A stretch of DNA of 64,000 bases, taken from Streptomyces sp. VRA16 Mangrove soil. GTDB lineage: Bacteria > Actinomycetota > Actinomycetes > Streptomycetales > Streptomycetaceae. The stretch is from contig NZ_JAFVLN010000006.1 in NCBI RefSeq assembly GCF_017377775.1, positions 372,001-436,000 on the forward strand. The letters run 5' to 3'. The notes beneath the pieces are model-generated. The model was not told where the DNA came from and searched no databases. It was given only the letters and a program-made list of their open reading frames with translations. Positions 38,595-49,027 of the stretch are shown one piece after another (position 1 is the stretch's first letter; every line of letters begins with the position of its first letter). Both the position numbers and the translations under genes were made by a program.

Positions 38595-40250
38595 GTGACA
38601 ACCATCACCCCCGATCCAGGGAACCAGCCCGCGCCACGCCCCTCGCTTCGCCCGCCGGGGGCTGCGCCCGGTACGCTCACCGCCGTGCCACACGCTGATC
38701 AGTCCCAAACCACCCAGAAGGGCGCACCCGTGACATACCCCGGGCCGCCGCGACCGGCCGACGTCTCCGCCACACCCCTCGCGGAACTCGCCGGTCAGCT
38801 GGGGGTCCCCGCGCCCCAGGCCACGGTCGAGGTCACCGGCATCACCCACGACTCCCGTGCGGTGCGCCCCGGCGACCTGTACGCGGCCCTGCCCGGCGCC
38901 CGTGCCCACGGCGCCGACTTCGCCGCGCAGGCCGCCTCGCTGGGCGCCGTCGCCGCGCTGACCGACCCGGCGGGCGCCGACCGCGTCACCGCCGCCGGGC
39001 TCGCCGCACTGGTCGTCGAGAACCCGCGCGGCCGCATGGGCGAGCTGGCGGCCACCATCTACGGCCGCCCCGGCAAGGATCTGCTGCAGATCGGCATCAC
39101 CGGCACGTCCGGGAAGACCACCACGGCGTACCTCGTCGAAGGTGGCTTGAAAAAGGTCCGCAGCACCGGGCTCATCGGCACGGTCGAGATGCGCATCGGC
39201 GACGAGCGCATCAAGTCCGAGCGCACCACCCCCGAAGCCACCGACCTCCAGGCGCTGTTCGCGGTGATGCGCGAGCGCGGCGTCGACGCCGTCGCCATGG
39301 AGGTCTCCAGCCACGCCCTCGTGCTCGGCCGGGTCGACGGCTGCGTCTTCGACGTCGCCGTCTTCAACAACCTCAGCCCGGAGCACATGGAGTTCCACTC
39401 CGACATGGAGGACTACTTCCGGGCGAAGGCACAGCTGTTCACGAAGGCACGCAGCAAACAGGGCGTCGTGAACTTCGACGACGAGTACGGGCGTCGACTG
39501 GTCGACGAGTCCGAAGTGCCCGTCGTGACCTTCTCCGCCGAGGGCCACCCGGACGCCGACTGGCGCGCCGAAGACGTCGAAGTCGGTCCGCTCGGCTCCA
39601 CGTTGACCGTCGTCGGCCCCCAGGGCGAGCGGATCACCGCCAAGGCGCCGCTGCCCGGACCGTTCAACGTCGCGAACACCCTCGCTGCGATCGTCACCCT
39701 CGCCGTCGCCGGGATCGACCCGCAGACCGCGGCCGACGGCGTCGCCGCCGTACCCGGCGTCCCCGGGCGCCTGGAGCGCGTGGACGCGGGCCAGCCCTAC
39801 CTCGCCGTCGTCGACTACGCACACAAGACCGACGCCGTCGAATCGGTCCTGCGCGCGCTGCGCAAGGTCACCGAGAACAAGCTGCACATCGTGCTCGGCT
39901 GCGGCGGCGACCGGGACAGGACCAAGCGGATGCCCATGGGCGCCGCGGCCGCCCGGTTCGCCGACACGGCCATCCTCACCTCCGACAACCCCCGCTCCGA
40001 GGACCCCCTCGCGATCCTCGCGACGATGCTCGCCGGCGCCGCCGACGTGCCCGCGCACGAGCGCGGCGAGGTCCAGGTCTTCGAGGACCGGGCCGCCGCC
40101 ATCGCCGCCGCGGTCGCGCGCGCCGAGCCCGGCGACACGGTGCTCGTCGCGGGCAAGGGCCACGAGCAGGGCCAGGACATCGCCGGGGTGGTGCGTCCCT
40201 TCGACGACCGCCTGGTGCTTCGCGAAGCCATCGAGCAAACCCAGGGATGA
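38595..40250 (+). CDS. murE: UDP-MurNAc-tripeptide ligase MurE
   Basis: This 551-residue Mur ligase adds diaminopimelate to UDP-MurNAc-L-Ala-D-Glu. The ATP loop is GTSGKTTTAYL at about 175, and the DAP-recognition motif DNPRSEDP is near 468. Streptomyces uses LL-DAP; the motif shows DAP rather than lysine. The GTG start at 38595 gives an N-terminal Pro-rich extension of about 45 residues before the VTYPGPPRP segment, whose GTG at 38730 is an alternative start. Confidence 0.93.
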   Translation: MTTITPDPGNQPAPRPSLRPPGAAPGTLTAVPHADQSQTTQKGAPVTYPGPPRPADVSATPLAELAGQLGVPAPQATVEVTGITHDSRAVRPGDLYAALPGARAHGADFAAQAASLGAVAALTDPAGADRVTAAGLAALVVENPRGRMGELAATIYGRPGKDLLQIGITGTSGKTTTAYLVEGGLKKVRSTGLIGTVEMRIGDERIKSERTTPEATDLQALFAVMRERGVDAVAMEVSSHALVLGRVDGCVFDVAVFNNLSPEHMEFHSDMEDYFRAKAQLFTKARSKQGVVNFDDEYGRRLVDESEVPVVTFSAEGHPDADWRAEDVEVGPLGSTLTVVGPQGERITAKAPLPGPFNVANTLAAIVTLAVAGIDPQTAADGVAAVPGVPGRLERVDAGQPYLAVVDYAHKTDAVESVLRALRKVTENKLHIVLGCGGDRDRTKRMPMGAAAARFADTAILTSDNPRSEDPLAILATMLAGAADVPAHERGEVQVFEDRAAAIAAAVARAEPGDTVLVAGKGHEQGQDIAGVVRPFDDRLVLREAIEQTQG

Positions 40251-40254
40251 AGTT

Positions 40255-41658
40255 GTGATCGCCCTCTCCCTCGCCGAGATCGCCACAGTCGTCGGCGGGC
40301 AGACGTACGACATACCGGATCCGCAGGTCCGGGTCACCGGGCCGGTCGTCATCGACTCGCGCAAGGTCGAGACCGGAAGCCTGTTCGCCGCCTTCGTCGG
40401 CGAGCGGGTGGACGGCCACGACTACGCGGCCGACGTGGTCGCCAAGGGCGCCGTCGCGGTCCTCGCCTCGCGCCCCGTCGGCGTGCCCGCCGTCGTCGTC
40501 GTCGACGTCCAGGCGGCGCTCGGCGCGCTCGCCCGGCACGTCGTCGCGCGGCTCGGCGCCACGCTCGTCGCGCTGACCGGCTCGGCCGGCAAGACCAGCA
40601 CCAAGGACCTGATCGCGCAGGTGCTGCAGCGCAAGGCCCCCACGGTCTTCACACCCGGCTCGCTCAACAACGAGATCGGCCTGCCGCTCACCGCCCTCTC
40701 CGCCGGCGACGAGACGCGTTTCCTCGTCCTGGAGATGGGCGCCCGCGGCATCGGCCACATCGCGTACCTGACGGACCTGACGCCCCCGAAGGTCGGCGTC
40801 GTCCTGAACGTCGGCACCGCGCACATCGGCGAGTTCGGCGGCCGCGAGCAGATCGCGCAGGCCAAGGGCGAACTCGTCGAGGCGCTGCCCGCCGACGGCA
40901 CCGCGATCCTCAACGCCGACGACCCGCTGGTGAAGGCCATGGCCTCCCGTACGAAGGCGAAGGTGCTCTTCTTCGGAGAGTCCGCCGAAGCCGACGTACG
41001 TGCCGAGAATGTCCGTCTCACGGAGAACGGGCGGCCCGCCTTCAGTCTTCGCACACCCTCCGGGTGCAGCGAAGTGACCTTGCGCCTGTACGGTGAGCAC
41101 CACGTGTCGAACGCGCTCGCCGCGGCCGCCGTCGCCCATGACCTTGGCATGGCCGTGGAGGAGATCGCCCTCGCGCTCTCCGAGGCGGGCACCCTGTCCC
41201 GCTGGCGGATGGAGGTCACCGAGCGCCCGGACGGCGTCACGATCGTCAACGACGCCTACAACGCGAACCCCGAGTCCATGCGAGCGGCATTGCGCGCGCT
41301 CGTGGCCATGGGCAAGGGGCGTCGTACGTGGGCGGTGCTCGGGCAGATGGCCGAGCTCGGTGACGAGGCGCTGGCCGAGCACGACGCGGTCGGACGGCTC
41401 GCCGTCCGGCTCAACGTCAGCAAGCTCGTGGCAGTCGGGGGCAGGGAAGCGTCCTGGTTGCAACTGGGCGCCTATAACGAGGGTTCGTGGGGTGAGGAGT
41501 CGGTGCACGTGTCCGACGCACAGGCGGCGGTCGACCTGTTGCGCAGCGAGCTGCGCGAGGGAGACGTCGTGCTCGTGAAGGCGTCCAGGTCGGTGGGCCT
41601 GGAGAGCGTTGCGCAGGCTCTCCTTGACGACGTGCAGGGCGGGGCTGATGCCCGATGA
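40255..41658 (+). CDS. murF: UDP-MurNAc-tripeptide:D-Ala-D-Ala ligase MurF
   Basis: This 467-residue Mur ligase adds D-Ala-D-Ala to complete the pentapeptide. The ATP loop is [13 protein letters not shown] near 110-122. ILNADDP and [12 protein letters not shown] are conserved. The GTG start lies 4 bases after murE, and the stop overlaps the mraY start by ATGA. Both junctions indicate tight translational coupling. Confidence 0.95.
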   Translation: MIALSLAEIATVVGGQTYDIPDPQVRVTGPVVIDSRKVETGSLFAAFVGERVDGHDYAADVVAKGAVAVLASRPVGVPAVVVVDVQAALGALARHVVARLGATLVALTGSAGKTSTKDLIAQVLQRKAPTVFTPGSLNNEIGLPLTALSAGDETRFLVLEMGARGIGHIAYLTDLTPPKVGVVLNVGTAHIGEFGGREQIAQAKGELVEALPADGTAILNADDPLVKAMASRTKAKVLFFGESAEADVRAENVRLTENGRPAFSLRTPSGCSEVTLRLYGEHHVSNALAAAAVAHDLGMAVEEIALALSEAGTLSRWRMEVTERPDGVTIVNDAYNANPESMRAALRALVAMGKGRRTWAVLGQMAELGDEALAEHDAVGRLAVRLNVSKLVAVGGREASWLQLGAYNEGSWGEESVHVSDAQAAVDLLRSELREGDVVLVKASRSVGLESVAQALLDDVQGGADAR

Positions 41659-42728
41659 TGAAGCAGATCCTCTTCTCGGGTGTCATCGGTCTCTTCCTGA
41701 CCCTGGTCGGCACTCCGCTGCTGATCAAGCTCCTGGCCCGCAAGGGCTACGGCCAGTACATCCGTGACGACGGCCCGCGCGAGCACCACAGCAAGCGCGG
41801 TACGCCGACCATGGGTGGTATCGCCTTCATCCTGGCGACGCTCATCGCGTACTTCCTCAGCAAGCTGATCACCGGCGCGGCCCCGACCCTGTCGGGCCTG
41901 CTGGTGCTCGGCTTGATGGCGGGCATGGGCCTGGTCGGCTTCCTCGACGACTACATCAAGATCGTCAAGCGCCGTTCGCTGGGTCTGCGGGCCAAGGCGA
42001 AGATGGCCGGACAGCTGATCGTCGGTATCGCCTTCGCGCTGCTCGCCATCAACTTCGCGGACGTCCGCGGCAACACCCCGGCCTCCACCAAGCTCTCCTT
42101 CGTCGAGGACTTCGGCTGGACGATCGGCCCGGTGCTCTTCGTGGTCTGGGCGCTGTTCATGATCCTCGCGATGTCGAACGGCGTGAACCTGACCGACGGC
42201 CTCGACGGCCTCGCCACCGGCGCCTCCGTGATGGTCTTCGGCGCCTACACCTTCATCGGTGTCTGGCAGTTCCAGGAGTCCTGCGCCAACGCGCAGACCC
42301 TCACCAACCCGGGTGCCTGTTTCGAGGTCAGAGACCCACTCGACCTGGCCGTCGTGGCATCGGCCCTGATGGGCTCCTGCTTCGGCTTCCTGTGGTGGAA
42401 CACCTCACCGGCCAAGATCTTCATGGGTGACACGGGCTCGCTCGCCCTCGGTGGCGCGCTCGCCGGTCTCGCGATCTGCTCCCGTACGGAGCTTCTCCTC
42501 GCCCTGCTCGGCGGTCTGTTCGTGATGATCACGATGTCCGTGGTCATCCAGGTCGGCTCCTTCAAGATGACCGGCAAGCGCGTCTTCCGGATGGCACCAC
42601 TGCAGCACCACTTCGAACTCAAGGGGTGGTCCGAAGTCCTTGTCGTGGTCCGGTTCTGGATCATCCAGGGCATGTGCGTGATCGTCGGACTCGGCCTCTT
42701 CTACGCAGGATGGGCAGCCAAGAAGTGA
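41655..42728 (+). CDS. mraY: Phospho-N-acetylmuramoyl-pentapeptide transferase MraY
   Basis: This 357-residue polytopic enzyme of about ten helices transfers phospho-MurNAc-pentapeptide to undecaprenyl phosphate, giving lipid [13 protein letters not shown], the cytoplasmic [10 protein letters not shown] aspartates and [12 protein letters not shown] are all intact. An ATG at 41658 is an alternative. It is the target of tunicamycin, muraymycin and similar nucleoside antibiotics, many of which Streptomyces make. Confidence 0.96.
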   Translation: MMKQILFSGVIGLFLTLVGTPLLIKLLARKGYGQYIRDDGPREHHSKRGTPTMGGIAFILATLIAYFLSKLITGAAPTLSGLLVLGLMAGMGLVGFLDDYIKIVKRRSLGLRAKAKMAGQLIVGIAFALLAINFADVRGNTPASTKLSFVEDFGWTIGPVLFVVWALFMILAMSNGVNLTDGLDGLATGASVMVFGAYTFIGVWQFQESCANAQTLTNPGACFEVRDPLDLAVVASALMGSCFGFLWWNTSPAKIFMGDTGSLALGGALAGLAICSRTELLLALLGGLFVMITMSVVIQVGSFKMTGKRVFRMAPLQHHFELKGWSEVLVVVRFWIIQGMCVIVGLGLFYAGWAAKK

Positions 42729-44140
42729 CCTCCTGGAGCGGGCAGAACATCACCGTCGCCGGTCTCGGCGTGAGCGGCCTCAGCGCCGCCCGCGCCCTGG
42801 CCGGCCTCGGCGCGTCGGTGACCGTGGTGGACGGCGGCGACAGCCCCGCCCACCACGAAAAGGCGGACCTCCTCAAGAAGGAGGGCATCTCCGTCCGCCT
42901 CGGGGACGCCGAAACGCTTCCCGAGGGCACCGACCTGGTCGTCACCTCGCCCGGCTGGAAGCCTTCCTCGCCGCTGTTCGAGGCCGCACGCGCGCGTGGC
43001 GTGGACGTCGTCGGCGACGTGGAGATCGCCTGGCGCCTGCGCGGCCCGGACGCCGCGCCCTGGCTCGCGATCACCGGCACCAACGGCAAGACCACCACGA
43101 CGCAGATGCTCGCCTCGATCCTGGAGGCGGCCGGCCTGCGCACGGCGGCCGTCGGCAACATCGGCACGCCGATCATCGACGTCGTCCTCGAAGGGGACGA
43201 CGCGTACGACGTGTTCGCCGTCGAGCTGTCCTCGTACCAGCTGCACTGGGCGCCCTCGCTGCGCGCCCACTCCGGCGCCGTCCTGAACCTCGCGCCCGAC
43301 CACCTCGACTGGCACGGCTCCATGGAGGCGTACGCCGCCGACAAGGGCCGCATCTACGAGGGCAACCAGGTCGCCTGCGTCTACAACGTCGCCGACAAGG
43401 CCACCGAGAACCTGGTCCGCGAGGCCGACGTCGAGGAGGGCTGCCGTGCCATCGGCTTCACGCTCGGCACCCCCGGTCCCTCCGAACTCGGCGTCGTGGA
43501 CGGCATCCTGGTCGACCGCGCCTTCGTCGAGAACCGGCAGAAGTCCGCACAGGAACTCGCCGAGATCTCCGACGTCCGCCCGCCGGCCCCGCACAACATC
43601 GCCAACGCCCTCGCCGCGGCCGCCCTGGCCCGCGCCTTCGGCGTCGAGCCGACCGCCGTACGCGACGGGCTGCGCAACTTCACGCCGGACGCGCACCGCA
43701 TCGCGCACGTCGCCGACGTCGACGAGGTCGCGTACATCGACGACTCCAAGGCGACCAACACCCATGCCGCGCAGGCGTCGTTGGCCTCGTACGAGTCCAT
43801 CGTGTGGATCGCGGGCGGCCTCGCGAAGGGTGCCACCTTCGACGAGCTGGTCGCGGGCGCCGCGCAGCGGCTGCGCGGGGTCGTGCTGATCGGCCGGGAC
43901 CGTGGCCTGATCCGTGAAGCCCTGCAGCGACACGCGCCGGAAGTACCCGTCGTCGACCTCGACCGGACCGACACTGGGGCGATGTCGGCGGCGGTCCAGG
44001 AGGCGGCACGGCTCGCCCGCCCGGGGGACACCGTGCTGATGGCCCCGGCCTGTGCGTCGATGGACATGTTCACCAACTACAACAAGCGTGGCGAGGCGTT
44101 CGCGGAAGCGGTCCGCGAACTCGGCGCCACCAGCGTCTGA
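42710..44140 (+). CDS. murD: UDP-MurNAc-L-alanine:D-glutamate ligase MurD
   Basis: This 476-residue Mur ligase adds D-glutamate. The N-terminal Rossmann motif is [15 protein letters not shown], and the ATP loop is [26 protein letters not shown] and [13 protein letters not shown] are conserved. ATG 42710 overlaps mraY by 19 bases; the GTG at 42725, in a GTGA overlap with the mraY stop, is an equally plausible start (471 residues). Neither has a strong Shine-Dalgarno. Confidence 0.93.
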   Translation: MGSQEVTSWSGQNITVAGLGVSGLSAARALAGLGASVTVVDGGDSPAHHEKADLLKKEGISVRLGDAETLPEGTDLVVTSPGWKPSSPLFEAARARGVDVVGDVEIAWRLRGPDAAPWLAITGTNGKTTTTQMLASILEAAGLRTAAVGNIGTPIIDVVLEGDDAYDVFAVELSSYQLHWAPSLRAHSGAVLNLAPDHLDWHGSMEAYAADKGRIYEGNQVACVYNVADKATENLVREADVEEGCRAIGFTLGTPGPSELGVVDGILVDRAFVENRQKSAQELAEISDVRPPAPHNIANALAAAALARAFGVEPTAVRDGLRNFTPDAHRIAHVADVDEVAYIDDSKATNTHAAQASLASYESIVWIAGGLAKGATFDELVAGAAQRLRGVVLIGRDRGLIREALQRHAPEVPVVDLDRTDTGAMSAAVQEAARLARPGDTVLMAPACASMDMFTNYNKRGEAFAEAVRELGATSV

Positions 44141-44150
44141 CGGGACCCGC

Positions 44151-44175
44151 GGGTGCCCGGTGACGCCGGGCACCC
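44151..44175. terminator. Hairpin between murD and ftsW
   Basis: GGGTGCCCGG (44151-44160), loop TGACG and CCGGGCACCC (44166-44175) form a perfect 10-bp stem just after the murD stop. CTTCGG follows, not a U-tract. It could attenuate or process the dcw transcript so that ftsW-murG expression is partly uncoupled. Confidence 0.5.
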
Positions 44176-44223
44176 TTCGGGAGGGGAACGTGGCAGCGCA
44201 CAGCGACGGCGGGGCGGGGGTCC

Positions 44224-45543
44224 GTGATGGCCGGTAGCACCACCAAGCGCCCCGCCGCACCGCCCAGGAAGACCAGCAAGGTCTACCGGGCCCGCGCCAA
44301 CCCCGCACGCCGCCTGTACGCCCAGGCCAGGCGGGCCTGGGACCGTCCGCTCACCGCGTACTACCTGATCCTCGGCTCCGCGCTGCTCATCACCGGGCTC
44401 GGCCTGGTGATGGTGTACTCGGCATCGATGATCACGGCCCTGCAGATGGGGCTGACCGGCTCGTACTTCTTCCGCAAGCAGTTCATCGCGGCGGTCATCG
44501 GCGGCATCCTGCTCCTGGTCGCCATGCGCATGCCGGTGAAGCTGCACCGCGCGCTCGCCTATCCGATCCTCGCCGTCAGCGTCTTCATGATGGTCCTCGT
44601 GCAGGTGCCGGGGATAGGAGTGTCGATCAACGGCAACCAGAACTGGATCTCGCTCGGCGGCCCGTTCATGCTGCAGCCCAGCGAGTTCGGGAAGCTGGCG
44701 CTGGTCCTGTGGGGCGCCGATCTGCTGGCGCGTAAACACGACAAGCGTCTGCTGACCCAGTGGAAACACATGCTGGTGCCGCTGGTCCCGGTCGCGTTTC
44801 TGCTGCTCGGTCTGATCATGCTCGGTGGTGACATGGGCACCGCGATCCTGCTGACGGCCATCCTTTTCGGCCTTCTGTGGCTCGCGGGAGCACCCACCCG
44901 GCTCTTCGTCGGGGTGCTCTCCGTCGCGGGCGCCATCGGCGTCATGCTCATCAAGACCAGCCCGAACCGCATGGCACGCCTGGCCTGTCTGGGCCGCGCG
45001 GACGCAGGCCCCGACGACATGTGCTGGCAGGGACTGCACGGGATCTACGCTCTGGCCTCCGGCGGATTCTTCGGTTCCGGTCTCGGGGCGAGTGTGGAAA
45101 AATGGGGTCAACTTCCCGAAGCGCACACCGACTTCATCTTCGCCATCACCGGTGAGGAACTGGGCCTGGCGGGGACGCTGTCGGTGCTCGCCCTGTTCGC
45201 GGCTCTAGGCTATGCGGGTATCCGCGTGGCCGGACGCACGGAGGACCCCTTCGTTCGATACGCCGCGGGTGGCGTGACGACCTGGATCACGGCGCAGGCC
45301 GTGGTCAACATCGGTGCGGTGCTCGGCCTGCTGCCGATCGCCGGCGTCCCGCTCCCGCTGTTCTCGTACGGAGGCTCCGCGCTGCTGCCGACCATGTTCG
45401 CCGTGGGACTTCTGATCGCGTTCGCGCGGGACGAACCCGCGGCGCGGGCGGCACTCGCCATGCGGCGGACCACGGGGGAGCGCGGGATGAGATGGAACAC
45501 GATGCGACGGCGCGTCTCGGCGCGTTCGTCCGGAGAGCGGTGA
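44224..45543 (+). CDS. ftsW: Septal peptidoglycan polymerase FtsW
   Basis: This 439-residue SEDS-family glycosyltransferase polymerises lipid II with FtsI at the septum. About ten transmembrane helices are present. Typical segments are LVMVYSASMI, WISLGGPFMLQPSEFGKLALV and EAHTDFIFAITGEELGL near the end. GTG 44224 or ATG 44227 may start it; both follow GGGGG. A basic C-terminal tail (RRVSARSSGER) follows the last helix. Confidence 0.95.
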   Translation: MMAGSTTKRPAAPPRKTSKVYRARANPARRLYAQARRAWDRPLTAYYLILGSALLITGLGLVMVYSASMITALQMGLTGSYFFRKQFIAAVIGGILLLVAMRMPVKLHRALAYPILAVSVFMMVLVQVPGIGVSINGNQNWISLGGPFMLQPSEFGKLALVLWGADLLARKHDKRLLTQWKHMLVPLVPVAFLLLGLIMLGGDMGTAILLTAILFGLLWLAGAPTRLFVGVLSVAGAIGVMLIKTSPNRMARLACLGRADAGPDDMCWQGLHGIYALASGGFFGSGLGASVEKWGQLPEAHTDFIFAITGEELGLAGTLSVLALFAALGYAGIRVAGRTEDPFVRYAAGGVTTWITAQAVVNIGAVLGLLPIAGVPLPLFSYGGSALLPTMFAVGLLIAFARDEPAARAALAMRRTTGERGMRWNTMRRRVSARSSGER

Positions 45544-45549
45544 ATTTCG

Positions 45550-46638
45550 GTGCATGTCGTACTCGCCGGTGGGGGGACCGCCGGCCACATCGAGCCGGCG
45601 CTCGCCCTCGCGGACGCCCTGCGCAGGCAGGACCCGACCGTGGGCATCACGGCCCTCGGCACGGAGAAGGGGCTCGAGACGCGGCTCGTACCCGAGCGCG
45701 GCTATGAACTGGCACTGATCCCCGCCGTGCCACTGCCGCGCAAGCCCACCCCCGAACTGATCACGGTCCCGGGGCGGCTGCGCGGCACGATCAAGGCCGC
45801 GGAGCAGATCCTGGAGCGCACGAAGGCGGACGCGGTCGTCGGTTTCGGCGGTTACGTGGCGCTGCCCGGCTATCTGGCCGCCAAGCGGCTCGGCGTGCCG
45901 ATCATCGTGCACGAGGCCAACGCCCGGCCGGGCCTGGCCAACAAGATCGGCTCGCGGTACGCGGCCCAGGTCGCCGTCTCCAGCCCGGACAGCAAGCTGC
46001 GGGGTGCCCGCTACATCGGCATCCCGCTGCGCCGCACCATCGCCATGCTGGACCGCGCCCAGGTGCGCCCGGAGGCCCGCGCCGCGTTCGGCCTCGACCC
46101 GAACCTGCCGACGCTGCTGGTCTCCGGCGGCTCCCAGGGCGCGCGCCGCCTGAACGAGGTCGTGCAGCGCGTCGCGCCGCTGCTCCAGCAGTCCGGCATC
46201 CAGATCCTGCACGTGGTCGGTCCGAAGAACGAACTGCCGCAGGTCCAGCAGATGCCGGGAATGCCCCCGTACATCCCGGTACCGTACGTGGACCGGATGG
46301 ACCTCGCGTACGCCGCGGCCGACATGATGCTCTGCCGCGCGGGCGCGATGACCGTCGCCGAACTCTCCGCCGTCGGGCTGCCGGCCGCGTACGTCCCGCT
46401 GCCGATCGGCAACGGCGAACAGCGGCTGAACGCCCAGCCGGTGGTCAAGGCCGGCGGCGGTGTGCTGGTCGACGACGCGGAGCTGACCCCCGAGTGGGTC
46501 CAGGGCAACGTCCTGCCCGTGCTCGCCGACCCGCACCGGCTGTACGAGATGTCCCGCGCCGCCTCCGAGTTCGGCCGCAGGGACGCCGACGACCTGCTCG
46601 TCGGGATGGTGTACGAGGCGATCAACGCTCGCCGTTAG
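45550..46638 (+). CDS. murG: UDP-GlcNAc:lipid I GlcNAc transferase MurG
   Basis: This 362-residue GT28 glycosyltransferase makes lipid II from lipid I on the inner membrane face. GGGTAGHIEPAL lies at the N-terminus, VVGFGGYVALP and HEANARPGLAN follow, and the UDP-GlcNAc site is SGGSQGARRLNEV with a later CRAGAMTVAELSAVGLPA. The GTG start lies 6 bases after the ftsW stop. Confidence 0.96.
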   Translation: MHVVLAGGGTAGHIEPALALADALRRQDPTVGITALGTEKGLETRLVPERGYELALIPAVPLPRKPTPELITVPGRLRGTIKAAEQILERTKADAVVGFGGYVALPGYLAAKRLGVPIIVHEANARPGLANKIGSRYAAQVAVSSPDSKLRGARYIGIPLRRTIAMLDRAQVRPEARAAFGLDPNLPTLLVSGGSQGARRLNEVVQRVAPLLQQSGIQILHVVGPKNELPQVQQMPGMPPYIPVPYVDRMDLAYAAADMMLCRAGAMTVAELSAVGLPAAYVPLPIGNGEQRLNAQPVVKAGGGVLVDDAELTPEWVQGNVLPVLADPHRLYEMSRAASEFGRRDADDLLVGMVYEAINARR

Positions 46639-46668
46639 CGCGCATACGGACGTAAAGGCAGGCAAGCT

Positions 46669-47466
46669 GTGGCGGGACCGGCTCTGACGGATCGAGAAGA
46701 CACCGAGGCGTCCGAGTCCGGCCCGCCGTCGCGCCGCTTCCGGGTGCCGCGCGTCCGCACCCTCGTCGTGACCGGGGTGCTGCTCGTTCTGATCGGGGCG
46801 GGCGGTACCTGGCTGCTCTACGGCTCCCAGTGGCTGCGCGTGGAGCGCGTCACGACCTCCGGGACCGAGGTGCTGACGCCCGCGGAGGTCCGGGACGCCG
46901 CCGCCGTACCGGTCGGTGCGCCGCTGATTTCCGTCGACACGGGTGCCATTGAAGACCGGCTGCGCCAGAAATTGCCCCGAATTGACTCGGTTGATGTGGT
47001 GCGTTCCTGGCCGCACGGAATCAGGTTGAAAGTGACGGAACGCAAGCCGGTTCTGATGGCCGAGGACGAGCGAAATTCGGGCAAGTTCGTCGAAGTCGAC
47101 CGCGAAGGCGTGCGTTTCGCGACGATCGAGAAGGCCCTGAAGGGCGTTCCCCGCCTGGAATTGACACCCGATCAGGAGGGTGCGGCGGCCAGCCTGCGGC
47201 GCTTCGGCCCCGAGCGGCTGACCAGGGAGGCCGTCCGGATCGCCGGGCGGCTCCCGAAGGCGATCGCGGGCGACACCCGTACCGTCAAGGTCCGTTCGTA
47301 CGACGACATCTCGCTGGTGCTCGCCGACGGACGGACCGTCGCCTGGGGAAGTGGCGAGCAGAGCGGGCAGAAAGCGCGCGCTCTCGCCGCACTCATGAAA
47401 GCCGCCCCGAAGGCACGGCACTTCGACGTGAGCGTTCCCACCGCCCCTGCGTCAGCCGGGAGTTGA
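46669..47466 (+). CDS. ftsQ: Cell division protein FtsQ
   Basis: This 265-residue bitopic protein has a cytoplasmic head (1-30). One transmembrane helix (about 31-50) leads to an extracellular POTRA domain (LRVERVTTSGTEVLTPAEVRDAAAV) and the FtsQ beta domain. It links FtsL/FtsB to the divisome. The GTG start is typical. It is followed by a 297-bp spacer holding the ftsZ promoters. Confidence 0.94.
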   Translation: MAGPALTDREDTEASESGPPSRRFRVPRVRTLVVTGVLLVLIGAGGTWLLYGSQWLRVERVTTSGTEVLTPAEVRDAAAVPVGAPLISVDTGAIEDRLRQKLPRIDSVDVVRSWPHGIRLKVTERKPVLMAEDERNSGKFVEVDREGVRFATIEKALKGVPRLELTPDQEGAAASLRRFGPERLTREAVRIAGRLPKAIAGDTRTVKVRSYDDISLVLADGRTVAWGSGEQSGQKARALAALMKAAPKARHFDVSVPTAPASAGS

Positions 47467-47763
47467 CGCGCATCAGTGCAGGCCAGCACCCTGGTTGGGC
47501 AGCGCTACGGCTGATCACATAGGGTGAAAAGAAAAACGGGAGGTTCGGCGTGTTCGTTGAACGGGCGCCACTTGTCGACTTAGTGTCAGGTTCGGAAGAG
47601 TCCAGGGAACAGACACACTGGTAACCCTAAACTTCAGCGTTAGGGTTCGGGTCGGCAGTCGACTAGTAGTCAACTAGTAGTCCGGACCGCCCCAATTCGG
47701 CATCAGTCGTCACATCGCAGGACGCGAGTGACGACACGTAACTCGAGGCGAGAGGCCTTCGAC
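47467..47763 (+). promoter_or_regulatory. ftsZ promoter/leader region
   Basis: This 297-bp spacer before ftsZ contains an inverted repeat AACCCTAA (47623-47630) / TTAGGGTT (47640-47647) and a GACAC pentamer (47612-47616). Phased ACTAG motifs lie at 47662-47678. Streptomyces ftsZ is known to have several promoters, one raised in sporulating hyphae. GACAC is the core of WhiA sites. Individual start points cannot be assigned from sequence. Confidence 0.65.
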
Positions 47764-48996
47764 GTGGCAGCACCGCAGAACTACCTCGCAGTCATCAAAG
47801 TCATCGGTGTCGGCGGCGGTGGTGTCAATGCCATCAACCGGATGATCGAGGTCGGTCTCAAGGGCGTCGAGTTCATCGCCATCAACACCGACGCGCAAGC
47901 CCTGTTGATGAGCGACGCGGACGTCAAGCTCGACGTCGGCCGTGAACTCACCCGCGGACTCGGCGCCGGAGCCAATCCGGCCGTCGGACGCAAGGCGGCC
48001 GAGGACCACCGCGAGGAGATCGAGGAGGTCCTCAAGGGGGCCGACATGGTCTTCGTCACCGCCGGTGAAGGTGGCGGCACCGGCACCGGCGGCGCACCCG
48101 TCGTGGCCAACATCGCGCGCTCGCTCGGCGCCCTCACGATCGGTGTGGTCACGCGGCCGTTCACCTTCGAGGGACGACGCCGGGCGAACCAGGCGGAGGA
48201 CGGCATCGCCGAGCTCCGCGAAGAGGTCGACACCCTCATCGTCATCCCGAACGACCGGCTCCTGTCCATCTCGGACCGCCAGGTCTCCGTCCTCGACGCC
48301 TTCAAGTCGGCGGACCAGGTCCTGCTCTCCGGTGTCCAGGGCATCACCGACCTCATCACCACCCCGGGGCTGATCAACCTCGACTTCGCCGACGTCAAGT
48401 CCGTGATGTCCGAGGCGGGTTCGGCGCTGATGGGGATCGGCTCGGCCCGCGGCGACGACCGCGCGGTGGCCGCCGCCGAGATGGCGATCTCCTCGCCGCT
48501 CCTGGAGGCGTCCATCGACGGCGCCCGCGGGGTGCTGCTCTCCATCTCCGGTGGCTCGGACCTCGGTCTCTTCGAGATCAACGAGGCCGCGCAGCTGGTC
48601 AGCGAGGCGGCCCACCCCGAGGCCAACATCATCTTCGGCGCCGTCATCGACGACGCACTCGGTGACGAGGTCAGGGTCACGGTGATCGCCGCCGGCTTCG
48701 ACGGGGGACAGCCCCCGGCCAAGCGGGAGAACGTGATCAGCTCGTCGTCCGTCAAGCGCGAGGACCCGGCCGCGGCCGCCCGCGCCGCGTCGGCCGCCGC
48801 CGAACAGACCTCGCGCCCGACCTTCGGCAGCCTCGGCAGCGTCACGCCGCGCGAGGAGCCCAAGCCGGAGCCGGTCGAGGCGCCCGCCCCGGTCAACGAG
48901 GCCCCGGCGGCGCCGGTCGCCCCGCCCCACGTGCCCCGGCCGTCCTACCCGGACAGCCAGGCCGAGGAGCTGGACGTCCCGGACTTCCTGAAGTGA
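47764..48996 (+). CDS. ftsZ: Cell division protein FtsZ
   Basis: This 410-residue tubulin-like GTPase builds the Z ring and, in sporulating hyphae, Z ladders. The GTP loop GGGTGTG is at 103-109, and the T7 loop NLDFADV at 205-211. The C-terminal linker is Pro/Glu/Ala-rich (about 315-400). The conserved tail DVPDFLK that docks SepF and FtsW ends it. The GTG start ([10 protein letters not shown]) is the family N-terminus, and GAGAGG precedes it; an upstream frame from 47728 is not used. Confidence 0.97.
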   Translation: MAAPQNYLAVIKVIGVGGGGVNAINRMIEVGLKGVEFIAINTDAQALLMSDADVKLDVGRELTRGLGAGANPAVGRKAAEDHREEIEEVLKGADMVFVTAGEGGGTGTGGAPVVANIARSLGALTIGVVTRPFTFEGRRRANQAEDGIAELREEVDTLIVIPNDRLLSISDRQVSVLDAFKSADQVLLSGVQGITDLITTPGLINLDFADVKSVMSEAGSALMGIGSARGDDRAVAAAEMAISSPLLEASIDGARGVLLSISGGSDLGLFEINEAAQLVSEAAHPEANIIFGAVIDDALGDEVRVTVIAAGFDGGQPPAKRENVISSSSVKREDPAAAARAASAAAEQTSRPTFGSLGSVTPREEPKPEPVEAPAPVNEAPAAPVAPPHVPRPSYPDSQAEELDVPDFLK

Positions 48997-49027
48997 CGTT
49001 CCGGAGCCCGATGGGAACGTCAGCGAC

